40,813 nucleotides of DNA from Leadbetterella sp031420365 (GTDB taxonomy: Bacteria; Bacteroidota; Bacteroidia; Cytophagales; Spirosomataceae): positions 1 through 40,813 of the forward strand of contig JANOMP010000287.1 of assembly GCA_031420365.1 (NCBI GenBank), given 5' to 3'. The position numbers and the translations under genes were made by a program. Shown here piece by piece: positions 8,429 through 18,576 of this stretch. The notes under the pieces are model-generated. The model was not told where the DNA came from. It saw only the letters and a list, made by a program, of their open reading frames with translations, and did not search any database. Position 1 is the first letter of the stretch, and the number at the start of each line of letters is the position of its first letter.

Positions 8429-10762
8429 ATGAAATTTAAATTCTTAATTATTATCTTTTCTGGTATTGTAATTTTTTCTTTTTATCAATTTTTATGCACC
8501 GAAACCTCTGGAAAAAGCCATGAGATGCCAGATGAAGTCGATTATAATTTTCATATAAGGCCTATTCTTTCCGACCGATGCTATAAATGTCATGGGCCCG
8601 ATGCAAAAAAACGAGAAGCAAATTTAAGACTTGACACTCCTGAGGGTGCATATTCCGCTTTAAAAGATAATCCAAAAGTCCATGTTGTAGTAAAAGGTGA
8701 GCCAAGTAAATCAGAAATGTATAATCGAATAATATCTGAAGATCCAGATATTAAAATGCCTCCGCCCAATTCTAATCTAAAACTAGAACCTTATGAAATT
8801 GAGCTTATCGAAAAATGGATTAAACAAGGTGCAAAATACAAAAAGCACTGGTCGTTTTTAAGTCCAGTAAAACCAAAGCAATTACCAAAAGCTGACAAAG
8901 ATTGGGTAAAAAACCCTATTGATAATTTTATCTTTGATAAAATGTCAAAAAGAGGTCTTTCGCCCTCAAATGAAGAACAAAAGGAAAGGTTATTGAAACG
9001 TGTAAGTATTGATTTGATGGGTTTGCCTCCCAGCTTAGATGTACAAGATAAATTTCTAAAAGACGAATCACAGAAAGCTTATGAAAAGATTGTCGATGAA
9101 TTATTAACAAACAAACATTTTGGCGAAAAAATGGCTTTAAATTGGCTGGATATTGCCAGATATGCTGATTCACATGGTTATCAGGATGACGGATTACGTA
9201 CCATGTGGCCTTGGAGAGACTGGGTTATACACGCTTTCAATTCTAATTACAGTTACAGAAAATTTATTACTTGGCAACTTTCCGGTGATATTCTCGCTAA
9301 GAAAATGCCTTGGCATCCACTATCGAAAGAAATGACTTTGGCTACTGGCTTTAACAGAAACCATAAAATAACTCAAGAAGGCGGTGTAATAGACGAAGAA
9401 TATCGCATTGAATATGTAACAGACCGTACCAATACTTTCGGAAAATCGATGCTAGCATTAACTTTTGAATGTGCTCATTGCCACGACCACAAATACGACC
9501 CTATTAGTCAAAAAGAGTATTATAGCACTTTTGCCTTTTTCAACCAAGTACCAGAAAAAGGAATTTTTGGAACTATCGATGCTTCTTATGCCGATCCTCC
9601 AAATATGCAAATCAATGATGAAGACGTTAAATCGATCTTCAATTTTATTAATAAAAAAGATACCATGAGCTTAAAAGTCATGGTAATGAAAGATTCTTCT
9701 GTTATTCGTCCAACGTATATATTAACAAGAGGTAATTATGATGCGCATGGAGATGTCGTAGATTTTGGATTACCACGAAATATCTTGAATTATGATACTT
9801 TAAAATACGAGAAAAACAGATATGGACTTTCTCAGTGGATGTTTTCACACGATAATCCCCTAACTTCAAGAGTTTATGTAAACCGGATTTGGGAACAATT
9901 TTTTGGACGAGGCTTAGTTAAAACTACAGGTGATTTTGGTATGCAAGGTGAACTACCAACACATCCTGAACTTTTAGATTGGTTAGCAGTAGATTTTCAA
10001 GATCACGGTTGGAATATCAAAAGGCTTGTAAAAATGATTGTAACCTCAGCCACTTACAGGCAATCTTCTAAAATTGAACCAAAGCATTTACAGATAGATC
10101 CAGAAAACATATATTTATCAAGAGCCCCAAGACTTCGATTTCAAGCTGAAATAGTAAGAGACCATGTACTTGCAGCTAGTGATATTCTAAACCCTGAAAT
10201 TGGTGGGGCTAGTGTTAAAACTTATCAGCCAAAAGGTTTATGGGAAGTAGCGACCTCTGGAAGAGGATCATTGTCAAGATATGTTCAAGACCATGGAAAA
10301 GATTTATATAGAAGAGGAATGTACGTATTTATAAAAAGAACTGTGCCTCCTCCAACCATGCTGATTTTTGATGCCAGTAACCGCGATCAATGTGAGGTAC
10401 AAAGAAACAGAACAAACACCCCTCTGCAAGCATTAGCGATGCTTAACGATCCGCAAGTTTTAGAAAGTTCAAGAGTATTGGCTGAAAAACAATTAATTAA
10501 ACATGCCAGAATTGAAGATGCAATTACAGAAGGATTCCGTAAAATTGTGTGCAGAAAGCCTTCAAATAAAGAATTGAAAATATTAATTAGCTTTTATGAG
10601 GAAGAAAAAAAGTTTTTTAAAGTAAATCCAAAAAAAATAAATGCTTTGGCAAAAATTGGAGAATATGAACATTCTAAGGTTAAAGATACCATCATTTGGG
10701 CAGCATTAATGCAAACCTTCCAAATGATGTTTAATATGGAAGAAACCATAATTAGAGCATAA
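8429..10762 (+). CDS. PSCyt1-DUF1549-DUF1553 extracytoplasmic haem protein
   Basis: A 777-residue protein with an N-terminal hydrophobic anchor or signal (residues 4-23). A Planctomycetes-type cytochrome domain (PSCyt1) follows, with a haem site CYKCH at 51-55, then DUF1549 (about 155-380) and DUF1553 (about 480-745, with NRIWEQFFGRGLV and FGMQGELPTHPELLDWLA). A second CxxCH (CAHCH, 348-352) is followed by DHKYDP. These proteins are exported, and their substrate was long unknown; they occur with DUF1501 partners, as here (4 bp downstream), and are abundant in Planctomycetes and Verrucomicrobia. A role in oxidative or carbohydrate chemistry outside the cytoplasm is likely, but I cannot name the reaction. 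Confidence 0.88.
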   Translation: MKFKFLIIIFSGIVIFSFYQFLCTETSGKSHEMPDEVDYNFHIRPILSDRCYKCHGPDAKKREANLRLDTPEGAYSALKDNPKVHVVVKGEPSKSEMYNRIISEDPDIKMPPPNSNLKLEPYEIELIEKWIKQGAKYKKHWSFLSPVKPKQLPKADKDWVKNPIDNFIFDKMSKRGLSPSNEEQKERLLKRVSIDLMGLPPSLDVQDKFLKDESQKAYEKIVDELLTNKHFGEKMALNWLDIARYADSHGYQDDGLRTMWPWRDWVIHAFNSNYSYRKFITWQLSGDILAKKMPWHPLSKEMTLATGFNRNHKITQEGGVIDEEYRIEYVTDRTNTFGKSMLALTFECAHCHDHKYDPISQKEYYSTFAFFNQVPEKGIFGTIDASYADPPNMQINDEDVKSIFNFINKKDTMSLKVMVMKDSSVIRPTYILTRGNYDAHGDVVDFGLPRNILNYDTLKYEKNRYGLSQWMFSHDNPLTSRVYVNRIWEQFFGRGLVKTTGDFGMQGELPTHPELLDWLAVDFQDHGWNIKRLVKMIVTSATYRQSSKIEPKHLQIDPENIYLSRAPRLRFQAEIVRDHVLAASDILNPEIGGASVKTYQPKGLWEVATSGRGSLSRYVQDHGKDLYRRGMYVFIKRTVPPPTMLIFDASNRDQCEVQRNRTNTPLQALAMLNDPQVLESSRVLAEKQLIKHARIEDAITEGFRKIVCRKPSNKELKILISFYEEEKKFFKVNPKKINALAKIGEYEHSKVKDTIIWAALMQTFQMMFNMEETIIRA

Positions 10763-10766
10763 AAAT

Positions 10767-12224
10767 ATGGAAAATGAATTTCTAAATAGCAGGCTTCATG
10801 TCAACAGAAGACATTTCTTGGGAAAAACTGCAGTAGGATTGGGCAGCTTAGCACTTGGATCTTTAATGATGCCTGAGCTGTTTAAAGGAGATGGCTCCGA
10901 TTTAGGTGGAGAATTGCCATTAGGTTTACCACATTTTGCACCTAAGGCCAAACGTGTCATTTATCTTTTTCAAAATGGAGCACCCTCCCAATTAGAAAGC
11001 TTTGACTATAAGCCTCTTTTAAACAAAATGGCAGGTCAAGATTTGCCAGAATCTATTAGAGGCACGCAGAGACTTACCGGCATGACTTCAAGCCAAGCCA
11101 ATTTTCCTTTAGTAGGTTCATTTTTCAAGTTTAATCAATACGGAAAATCTGGGGCTTGGATAAGCGATCTATTCCCAAATATTGCTAAAATTGCAGACGA
11201 CATTTGTATAGTTAGAACCATGAACACCGAGGCAATTAACCACGATCCAGCTTTAACTTTTTTGCAAACCGGTGCTCAAGTTGGTAATCGCCCAAGTATG
11301 GGAGCTTGGTTGAGCTATGGATTGGGAAACGACAATAAAAATCTTCCTGCTTTTTGCGTATTACTTTCAAGAGGCAGAGGAAATGGCCAAGGGGTGTATT
11401 CAAAACTTTGGACTAATGGCTTTTTAGATTCCACACATCAAGGGGTGGTTTTTTCAAGTGGTGAAGACCCCATTTTGTATTTAAACAATCCAGAAGGAAC
11501 AGACAAAGTAGCCAGAAGGCGGATGTTGGATAATTTAGCCGAGCTAAACCACTTAGGTTTTGAAGAAAATGGGGACCCAGAAGTTCAAGCGAAAATTCAA
11601 CAATATGAGATGTCATACAGAATGCAAACAGCTGTTCCAGAACTTACTGACCTTTCAAAAGAGCCAGACCATATTATTAAAATGTATGGTCCAGAATGTT
11701 TGGTGCCTGGAACTTACGCAGCAAATGCACTTTTAGCTAGAAAACTTTCAGAGTCTGGTGTACGGTTTGTCCAACTGTATCACCAAGGTTGGGATCAACA
11801 CGGCAATCTTGCTGGAGAGATGTCTTTGCAAGCTGAAGACGTAGATAGAGCATCAGCAGCACTTATTACCGATTTAAAACAACGTGGACTTCTTGATGAA
11901 ACTTTAGTTATTTGGGGTGGGGAATTTGGAAGAACCAACTATTCTCAAGGTAAATTTTCAGTTGATAACTATGGTAGAGACCATCATCCAAGAGCTTACA
12001 GTATCTGGATGGCAGGCGGTGGAATAAAAGGTGGAACGGTATATGGAGAAACCGACGAATTTGGATATAATATAATTAAAGACCCTGTTCATATTCATGA
12101 TTTTCATGCAACGGTTATGCACACTATGGGCCTTAATCATGAAAAATTAACGTATAAACATTTAGGAAGGCGCTATAGACTTACCGACGTAGCTGGTAAT
12201 ATTATACCAGGATTATTAGCATAA
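10767..12224 (+). CDS. DUF1501 protein, Tat-exported
   Basis: A 485-residue DUF1501 protein of typical length. The N-terminus has a twin-arginine signal (NRRHFLGK, Arg14-Arg15, followed by a glycine/leucine-rich stretch), implying folding in the cytoplasm and Tat export. DUF1501 is related to the alkaline phosphatase/sulfatase fold. Visible conserved parts are FQNGAPSQLESFDYKP, NHDPA, QLYHQGWDQHGN and the C-terminal GGEFGRTNYSQGK and DHHPRAYSIWMAGGG motifs rich in His and Asp, which could bind metal. It is 4 bp behind the DUF1549/DUF1553 gene and 7 bp before the next, so they form one operon and probably act together. Confidence 0.88.
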   Translation: MENEFLNSRLHVNRRHFLGKTAVGLGSLALGSLMMPELFKGDGSDLGGELPLGLPHFAPKAKRVIYLFQNGAPSQLESFDYKPLLNKMAGQDLPESIRGTQRLTGMTSSQANFPLVGSFFKFNQYGKSGAWISDLFPNIAKIADDICIVRTMNTEAINHDPALTFLQTGAQVGNRPSMGAWLSYGLGNDNKNLPAFCVLLSRGRGNGQGVYSKLWTNGFLDSTHQGVVFSSGEDPILYLNNPEGTDKVARRRMLDNLAELNHLGFEENGDPEVQAKIQQYEMSYRMQTAVPELTDLSKEPDHIIKMYGPECLVPGTYAANALLARKLSESGVRFVQLYHQGWDQHGNLAGEMSLQAEDVDRASAALITDLKQRGLLDETLVIWGGEFGRTNYSQGKFSVDNYGRDHHPRAYSIWMAGGGIKGGTVYGETDEFGYNIIKDPVHIHDFHATVMHTMGLNHEKLTYKHLGRRYRLTDVAGNIIPGLLA

Positions 12225-12231
12225 AAATTGA

Positions 12232-14361
12232 ATGAAAATTACGAAATACCTTTCCTATTTTAGTTTTGGTTTAAATCTGATTCTACTATTTTTTTTAGCT
12301 TTTGAAAAGCACCTTTTAGTACCTGCCTGGCTTAACCCCATAGGACGATTTCATCCTATTATGCTGCATTTACCTATTGGAGCATTAACTGTCCTTTTAT
12401 TCTTTTTTCTATTCAAAAAACATTTCGAAGATAAAAGCTTTAAAATATTGTTTGAAATTATTTTAGTTTTTTTATCATTTACCAGTGCATTAAGTGCTTT
12501 TATGGGCTTATTATTAGCTCAAGAAAATGGATATGATCCAAATACTTTATTTTGGCACAAATGGATTGGGTTCACTTTTAGTGTTTTATGCTATTTAGCT
12601 TTGGAATTAAAAAGTAAAATTCAAGAATTTAAGATTTTACAACTTGTAACATTATCATTTATATCTGTTTCTATGCTTTGGGCTGGGCATCTTGGAGGTG
12701 AAGTAACCCACGGCGAAAATTTTGTTTTCTCTGGACTGTCCACTGACAAAAAAATAGATTTAGAAAACAAAACTGTCTTTGAGGAACATATAGAACCTAT
12801 TTTAGAGTTTAAATGCAGGTCGTGTCACAACGATAAAAAAACAAAAGGCGCGTTAAGTATGACTAGCATTGAAAAAATGTTAAAGGGTGGTAAAAATGGA
12901 CCATTATGGTATGCCCTAGACACCCTTAAAAGCCATATTTTACTTAGAGCCCGATTACCTTTAGAAGAAAAAAAACATATGCCTCCTAAAGGGAAACCTC
13001 AACTTACACCAGCAGAATTATTCTTAATAAAAACTTGGATAGCAGAAGGAGCTGATAGTAAATCAACTACAAATAAACTGCCAACTCAGTCCTATTTCAA
13101 AAAACTATCTAGTCCCAAACTGGCAGAAGCGAAAGAGTATAAATTTAATAGCACAAGAGAGACTACTCTAGAAAAAATAAATTCTCCCTATTGCTCAGTT
13201 GTTCCTATAGCATATGAATCTCCCGCTTTGCAAGCATCATTTTTTGTAAGTTCCAAATTTGATATAAAAGCACTTCAAAACCTTCAAGACATAAAACAAC
13301 AATTGGTCCGTTTAAATCTTTCAAAAATGCCAGTTACAGATGAAATTTTTAAAACATTAGGGAATTTTGAAAATTTGGAATACTTAAATCTAAACCAAAC
13401 CAATATAGAAGGAAAAGGCATTGAAAATCTATTAAAATGCAAAAAACTTGAGGAATTAGCCATTTCAAATACTAAAATTTCAAGTAAAGAAATAGAAAAG
13501 CTTACCAAGCACCCAAGCTTAAAAAAAGTTTTTGTTTGGAGTACGACAATTACTAAAAGTCAAGTTGAAAAATGGCAAAAAACTTACCCAAAACTAAAAT
13601 TTGAGCTAGGTTTTGATGCCTCTTTAGTTGAAAAACTTAATTTGAATCCACCCGTTGCAATTAATGATAAGTTTGTTTTAGAAGCCAATGAAAAAGTAGC
13701 ATTTAAACATACATTAAAAAATGTAGAAATTCGGTATACGCTGGACGGCACGGCTCCAGATTCTATAAAATCAACGCTATATAAACAACCTATTACTCTT
13801 AATTCTTTTACTAATATTAAGTTATTAGCTACTAAAGAAGGTTGGTTGAGCTCAAAAGAAGTGGAATACAATTTCTTTAAATCTGAAATAAGAGCTCAAT
13901 CTGCAATTCTAAATCTAAAGCCAGATGTAAAATATCTTGGAAATGGCGGTAATACGCTGATAGATTTAAAGCAGGGTGATATGACCAATCAAAAAGAAGC
14001 AAATTGGCTAGGATTTAGAGAAAATAATTTTGAGTCAATTATTAGCTTTAAACCAAACGAAGTATTTAAAGGATTAACTATTAGTTATTTACAAAAAGAC
14101 AATGGCTATATTATGCCTCCTGAATGGATAGAAATATGGATAAGTAAAGATAACAAGCCATTTAATTTGCTTAAAAAAATTAAGCCAATAGCATTAACTA
14201 AGCCTGAAAAAAGTGCAATAAAAGCACTAAATGTAGCTTTAGAGAATCAAAGTTTTGATAAGATCAAAATAATCGCAAAACCAGTAGCTAAACTACCCAA
14301 TTGGCATAAAGGAAAAGGAGAAAAAGGGTGGTTTTTTACAGATGAAGTGTATTTCTATTAA
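12232..14361 (+). CDS. DUF2231-PSCyt1-LRR-chitobiase-like fusion protein
   Basis: A 709-residue multidomain membrane protein. The first ~160 residues hold four or five hydrophobic helices with a DUF2231-like PIGRFHPIMLHLPIGAL motif. A cytochrome segment follows with CRSCH at 195-199 and a second-half MPPKGKPQLTPAE motif. Leucine-rich repeats (about 345-455) come next, then a chitobiase C-terminal/FN3-like domain (about 475-560, IRYTLDGTAPDSIKS). The last ~150 residues look like a beta-sandwich of the galactose-binding type. The order suggests an anchored electron-transfer protein that also touches a carbohydrate. It is 7 bp behind the DUF1501 gene, in the same operon. Confidence 0.8.
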   Translation: MKITKYLSYFSFGLNLILLFFLAFEKHLLVPAWLNPIGRFHPIMLHLPIGALTVLLFFFLFKKHFEDKSFKILFEIILVFLSFTSALSAFMGLLLAQENGYDPNTLFWHKWIGFTFSVLCYLALELKSKIQEFKILQLVTLSFISVSMLWAGHLGGEVTHGENFVFSGLSTDKKIDLENKTVFEEHIEPILEFKCRSCHNDKKTKGALSMTSIEKMLKGGKNGPLWYALDTLKSHILLRARLPLEEKKHMPPKGKPQLTPAELFLIKTWIAEGADSKSTTNKLPTQSYFKKLSSPKLAEAKEYKFNSTRETTLEKINSPYCSVVPIAYESPALQASFFVSSKFDIKALQNLQDIKQQLVRLNLSKMPVTDEIFKTLGNFENLEYLNLNQTNIEGKGIENLLKCKKLEELAISNTKISSKEIEKLTKHPSLKKVFVWSTTITKSQVEKWQKTYPKLKFELGFDASLVEKLNLNPPVAINDKFVLEANEKVAFKHTLKNVEIRYTLDGTAPDSIKSTLYKQPITLNSFTNIKLLATKEGWLSSKEVEYNFFKSEIRAQSAILNLKPDVKYLGNGGNTLIDLKQGDMTNQKEANWLGFRENNFESIISFKPNEVFKGLTISYLQKDNGYIMPPEWIEIWISKDNKPFNLLKKIKPIALTKPEKSAIKALNVALENQSFDKIKIIAKPVAKLPNWHKGKGEKGWFFTDEVYFY

Positions 14362-14426
14362 TTCGCTAAACCCTTTTTTATATTCAATTAGGATTATAAT
14401 TTAAATAATACAAAAATTCAATTATT

Positions 14427-15488
14427 TTGAAGCAAATATTATTGGCCTTTGGCCTTGATTCTTCTATTTTCGAAATAAATAGATTTGGCTCTGGACATAT
14501 TAATGATACCTATTTGTTATTTTCATCAAGTACAAATGAGCGATTTATCTTACAAAAAATAAACACGGGTGTATTTAGTAATCCGAGAATAATAGCCAAA
14601 AATATTTATTCTGCCTCCCAATTTCTGAATCAGAATCATCCAGAATATTTGTTTATTCATGAAAGAAAAACTATTACTGGTGAAAATATTTTTGAAGAAA
14701 ATGGAAATTATTGGCGTTTAAGCCCTTTTATTAAAAATTCTTATTCCATTGACACAGTATCAAAAGAAGAAATGGCATTCGAAGCAGCAAAGGCATTTGG
14801 ACTCTTTGTCAAAAATCTTAATGGTATGCCTTTGGATGGATTAAAACCAAGCATTCCTGATTTCCATAACCTAAGTTGGAGATATGTACAATTTACAGAA
14901 GCCTTAAAAAAAGGAAATGCCGACAGGATAAAAGAAGAAGCAGAAGAAATCAAATTCTTTATAGATCAAAAAATTCTTATAAAAATCTATGAAAATATTA
15001 TTTCGGACCCCAATTATCCAACACGAATGATACATCATGACACTAAAATTAATAATGTACTGTTTAATCGAGATACCAATAAAAGTATCTGCGTTTGCGA
15101 CCTAGATACTTTAATGCCCGGGAAGATAATTTCAGATTTTGGAGATATGGTAAGAACTTACACTTGTGCAGAATCGGAAGAAAGTACGAATTTTAAAAAT
15201 ATAAAAATAAGAATCCCATTCTTTAAAGCCTTAACAAAAGGTTACTTAAGTCAATTAAAAAATCTTTTAAGTGTTGAAGAAAAAGAAAATTTATTTTTCG
15301 CTGGTCCATTTATGATTTATATGCAAGGTCTCCGATTTTTAACTGACTATCTAATCAACGATACGTATTACCCAACAAAATACCCAAAACATAACTTAAA
15401 CAGAGCCAAAAACCAGCGTTTATTACTAGTTGATATATTTAAAAAAGAAAAAGAACTTAGGGAAATAATTGACCAAACATTAAAATAA
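14427..15488 (+). CDS. N-acetylhexosamine 1-kinase-like phosphotransferase
   Basis: A 353-residue kinase of the aminoglycoside/choline kinase-like fold. It has the nucleotide loop FGSGHINDTY (about 20-29), the catalytic loop HHDTKINN (Asp205, Asn210) and the metal-binding DLDTLMPG (Asp225, Asp227). The arrangement HxDTKxNN...DLDTxMPG is that of bifidobacterial NahK, which makes N-acetylhexosamine 1-phosphate from GlcNAc or GalNAc. There is no ATG near the beginning, and TTG at 14427 is the best start. It has no signal peptide, so it acts in the cytoplasm. It sits 65 bp after the haem-protein operon and before the next haem gene, hinting that the cluster feeds on an amino sugar. The substrate is inferred. 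Confidence 0.75.
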   Translation: MKQILLAFGLDSSIFEINRFGSGHINDTYLLFSSSTNERFILQKINTGVFSNPRIIAKNIYSASQFLNQNHPEYLFIHERKTITGENIFEENGNYWRLSPFIKNSYSIDTVSKEEMAFEAAKAFGLFVKNLNGMPLDGLKPSIPDFHNLSWRYVQFTEALKKGNADRIKEEAEEIKFFIDQKILIKIYENIISDPNYPTRMIHHDTKINNVLFNRDTNKSICVCDLDTLMPGKIISDFGDMVRTYTCAESEESTNFKNIKIRIPFFKALTKGYLSQLKNLLSVEEKENLFFAGPFMIYMQGLRFLTDYLINDTYYPTKYPKHNLNRAKNQRLLLVDIFKKEKELREIIDQTLK

Positions 15489-15512
15489 TTAGTTGAAAGC
15501 ATTCTATTAGCA

Positions 15513-15543
15513 TTGTATTAATCAAGTTCGCCTTCTACCTTTG
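15513..15543 (+). promoter_or_regulatory. Bacteroidetes-type promoter for the HEAT/cytochrome gene
   Basis: TTG (15513-15515), 20 bases, then TACCTTTG (15536-15543), matching the Bacteroidetes -33/-7 pattern TTG...TAnnTTTG. The start codon of the 993-residue protein follows 51 bases later. This suggests that gene has its own promoter even though it lies in line with the preceding kinase gene. Confidence 0.5.
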
Positions 15544-15594
15544 TTCAAACAATTCAAAAAAACATACTGTTATTTGCTTTTGTATTAAGAAATT

Positions 15595-18576
15595 ATGCTT
15601 AAATATATCCCAATTGTTTTAATTGTATTTCTATTGAAGGCTTGTCATTCAAAAAATGAAACAAATTTCGATCGTTTTCCTGAAGGTAAAGCCAAAGAAC
15701 ATCAAACTATTGAAGGCATAAAAGTAGAAAATCCTGAATTGGAACTTACTCTTTTTGGGTCAGAACCCAATTTCGCTAATCCTACAAACATGGATATTGA
15801 CCACAAGGGGAGAGTTTGGATTTGTGAGGCATATAATTATAGGAATGAAGTAAACAATGTGCCTTACAGAAAAAAAGGAGATAGAATTCTAATTCTAGAA
15901 GACACAAATGGGGATGGAATATCAGATAAAACTAAAGTCTTTTATCAGGGAGAAGATGTCAACTCCGCTTTAGGAATTGCAGTATTAGGAAATAAAGTAA
16001 TTATCTCTTCCTCACCAAATGCTCTAATATTTACAGACTTAAACGGAGATGATGTACCCGATAAAAAAGAAATATTATTTAAAACTATTGGTGGTTTTCA
16101 AAATGACCATGGATTGCATTCTTTCGTTTTTGGACCAGATGGTATGCTTTATTTTAGTATGGGTAATCTTGGCACTGGACTTTTAGACAAGAACAATCAA
16201 CCTTTAAAAGATATCTACGGAAGAGAAATTAATAGTAATAAAACCCCTTTTCAAGATGGAATGGCTATCAGATGCAATTTAGAAGGGTCAAAATTTGAAG
16301 TTTTAGGTTGGAATTTTAGAAATAATTATGAATTGGCTGTAGATTCTTATGGTAGAGTATGGCAATCAGACAACGACGATGATGGTGTACAATCCAATAG
16401 ATTAAATTATGTTTTGCCTCATGGAAATTTTGGATATAAAGACGAAATGACTGGAGCAGATTGGAGAGTGCCAAGAACCAATATGGAAGATTCAGTATAT
16501 CTTCGACACTGGCATCAAAATGACCCTGGGGTGGTACCAAATCTTCATCTAACGTTTTCGGGTTCTCCAACTGGCATTTTGATATATGAGGGAGACGCAT
16601 TACCGCAACAATACACTAATAGGCTGTTTTTAGCCGATGCAGGTACCAACGAGCTGAATTCATTCGATATCGTTTCAAAAAGTGGGGGGTATTTATTAAA
16701 ACCAAAAAACGTTTTAGATGCTTCTCAAAAAGATAGATGGTTTAGGCCTTCGGATATTTGTGTGGCTCCTGACGGTTCCATTTTTGTGGCTGATTGGTAT
16801 GACACGGGTGTTGGTGGCCATTTTGTTGGCGATTTAGAAAAAGGAAGAGTATATAGAATAGCTAAAAAAGGAGAAAAATTTTCTGTTCCTAAATACAATT
16901 TCAATGATATTAACTCTTTAATTTTGGCATTACAAAGCCCAAATATTTCTACACGATTTATAGCTTTTTCAGCTCTAGAAAAACTTGGAAATCGTGCCGA
17001 AACCGTTCTGTATCAATTATTTTTAAAAGGAAAACCCGAATTTCAAGCTCGTGCCTTATGGCTTTTGGCCAAATTAAATCCGAAGTATATTCTAGAAGCT
17101 TCAAATAGTAAAAATGAAAATATCCGAGCAACTGCAGTAAGAATAGCATCTAAAAATGTCATTTTCGATTCCTCCTTTTTCCTGAAAATGGCTAAAGACT
17201 CTTCTTTTGAAGTAAAACAGGCGGTATCAACAAGTATTTATCGTAAAGAAAATTTTGAAGTTTGGTTAGCATTAACAGACTCCTATAGCTCTGGTGATAA
17301 ATGGTATTTAGAAGCATTAGGTATAGCAGCAGATGGTTTTTGGGACCATTATTTAAGCAAGTTTCTTAAATTAAAGGGGGGAAATTGGATAAATGATGAA
17401 TTAAGTAAAGATATTGTTTGGAGAAGTCGAGCAAAATTTACTCCTAAATTATTGGCAGAAATAATAAAGAAATCGAATACCCAAGAAGCAAAAAAATATT
17501 TTAGAGCGTTTGATTTGCAAAATGGAAAAGAAAAAAACCTTGCTTTACTTGAAATGTTAAAAGCAAATACTGAATACAAACTATTAGTTTTTAAACATTT
17601 TGATGCTGAATTAATAAAATCTAATTCAGAATTTACTGCAATTCTTCCTTCTCTACTTTTTGAAATAAAAAATGAAAAAGACTATTTAGAAATTGTATCC
17701 AGATATGAAGTAAAAGAGCAAAAAGAAAAGATTCTTTCTATTTTAAATAAAAGCCAAAATAACGAGATTATTTTACAAGCAGCAAGTGTATTGGCTCAAC
17801 TTTTTGGTATAATGCCCATTAGAGAAGCATTAGCCAAACGCCCAATAGAAGAAAATACGTTAATCAAAACCATTTCTAGCCTTGGGCAAGTTGATAACGA
17901 ATCAATTACGAAACAATTGATCTTAATTTTTTCAAATAAGAAATATTCCTTCAAAATCCGAGAAGCAGCAATGCTGGCCATGGTTGGTTATCAAAGTGAT
18001 GAAAAGTTATGGGATTTAATAAAAGTAAATAAAGTGAGTAAGGAGCTAATTCCCGCTGCTAAAATAGTAATGTCAAAGACTTTTCATAGCGATTTGAAAA
18101 CAGAATTTGAAAACAAGTTTGGAAAGCCTACTACAAATAGTATCCCGTTTAATGTAAAATTTCTTTCAAAAAAAGGAGATGCAGTTAAAGGAGAAGAGCT
18201 ATTCAAAAACTATTGCACTACCTGTCATGTAGCGAATGGACAAGGGAATGATTTTGGGCCTGGTTTAAGTCAAATTGGAAAAAAACTAACAAAAGAGAGT
18301 ATTTACAATGCGATAATTAACCCAAACCAAGGCATAAGTTTTGGCTATGAAGGCTATACAATTTCCCTCAAAGACGGCTCTAGCCTTCAAGCAATTATAA
18401 CGAGTAAAACCAATGATGCTTTCATGCTAAAAATTCCCGGGCAATCTACAATAATTTCGTATAAAAAAGAGCAAGTAAAAGCTGTTTCTGTAATGAAAAC
18501 TTCCATGATGCCCGCTTTCTCTCTAGCAGAAAAAGAATATTTAGATTTGTTAGAATATCTTTCGGCTTTAAAATAA
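15595..18576 (+). CDS. PVC-type haem-binding lipoprotein with beta-propeller and HEAT repeats
   Basis: A 993-residue exported protein. A short hydrophobic signal ends in a lipobox-like LLKAC, giving a lipidated Cys17. Residues about 40-430 form a glucose dehydrogenase-like beta-propeller with calcium-loop motifs (DTNGDGISDK, DLNGDDVPDK) and VADWYDTGVGGH. Residues about 440-830 are helical HEAT-like repeats. The C-terminus is a cytochrome c domain with CTTCH at 874-878 followed by GPGLSQIG and NPNQGISFGYE. This architecture is that of the PVC membrane-bound dehydrogenase/haem proteins common in Planctomycetes and Verrucomicrobia. It probably oxidises a sugar-like substrate at the cell surface and passes electrons through the haem. 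Confidence 0.87.
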   Translation: MLKYIPIVLIVFLLKACHSKNETNFDRFPEGKAKEHQTIEGIKVENPELELTLFGSEPNFANPTNMDIDHKGRVWICEAYNYRNEVNNVPYRKKGDRILILEDTNGDGISDKTKVFYQGEDVNSALGIAVLGNKVIISSSPNALIFTDLNGDDVPDKKEILFKTIGGFQNDHGLHSFVFGPDGMLYFSMGNLGTGLLDKNNQPLKDIYGREINSNKTPFQDGMAIRCNLEGSKFEVLGWNFRNNYELAVDSYGRVWQSDNDDDGVQSNRLNYVLPHGNFGYKDEMTGADWRVPRTNMEDSVYLRHWHQNDPGVVPNLHLTFSGSPTGILIYEGDALPQQYTNRLFLADAGTNELNSFDIVSKSGGYLLKPKNVLDASQKDRWFRPSDICVAPDGSIFVADWYDTGVGGHFVGDLEKGRVYRIAKKGEKFSVPKYNFNDINSLILALQSPNISTRFIAFSALEKLGNRAETVLYQLFLKGKPEFQARALWLLAKLNPKYILEASNSKNENIRATAVRIASKNVIFDSSFFLKMAKDSSFEVKQAVSTSIYRKENFEVWLALTDSYSSGDKWYLEALGIAADGFWDHYLSKFLKLKGGNWINDELSKDIVWRSRAKFTPKLLAEIIKKSNTQEAKKYFRAFDLQNGKEKNLALLEMLKANTEYKLLVFKHFDAELIKSNSEFTAILPSLLFEIKNEKDYLEIVSRYEVKEQKEKILSILNKSQNNEIILQAASVLAQLFGIMPIREALAKRPIEENTLIKTISSLGQVDNESITKQLILIFSNKKYSFKIREAAMLAMVGYQSDEKLWDLIKVNKVSKELIPAAKIVMSKTFHSDLKTEFENKFGKPTTNSIPFNVKFLSKKGDAVKGEELFKNYCTTCHVANGQGNDFGPGLSQIGKKLTKESIYNAIINPNQGISFGYEGYTISLKDGSSLQAIITSKTNDAFMLKIPGQSTIISYKKEQVKAVSVMKTSMMPAFSLAEKEYLDLLEYLSALK

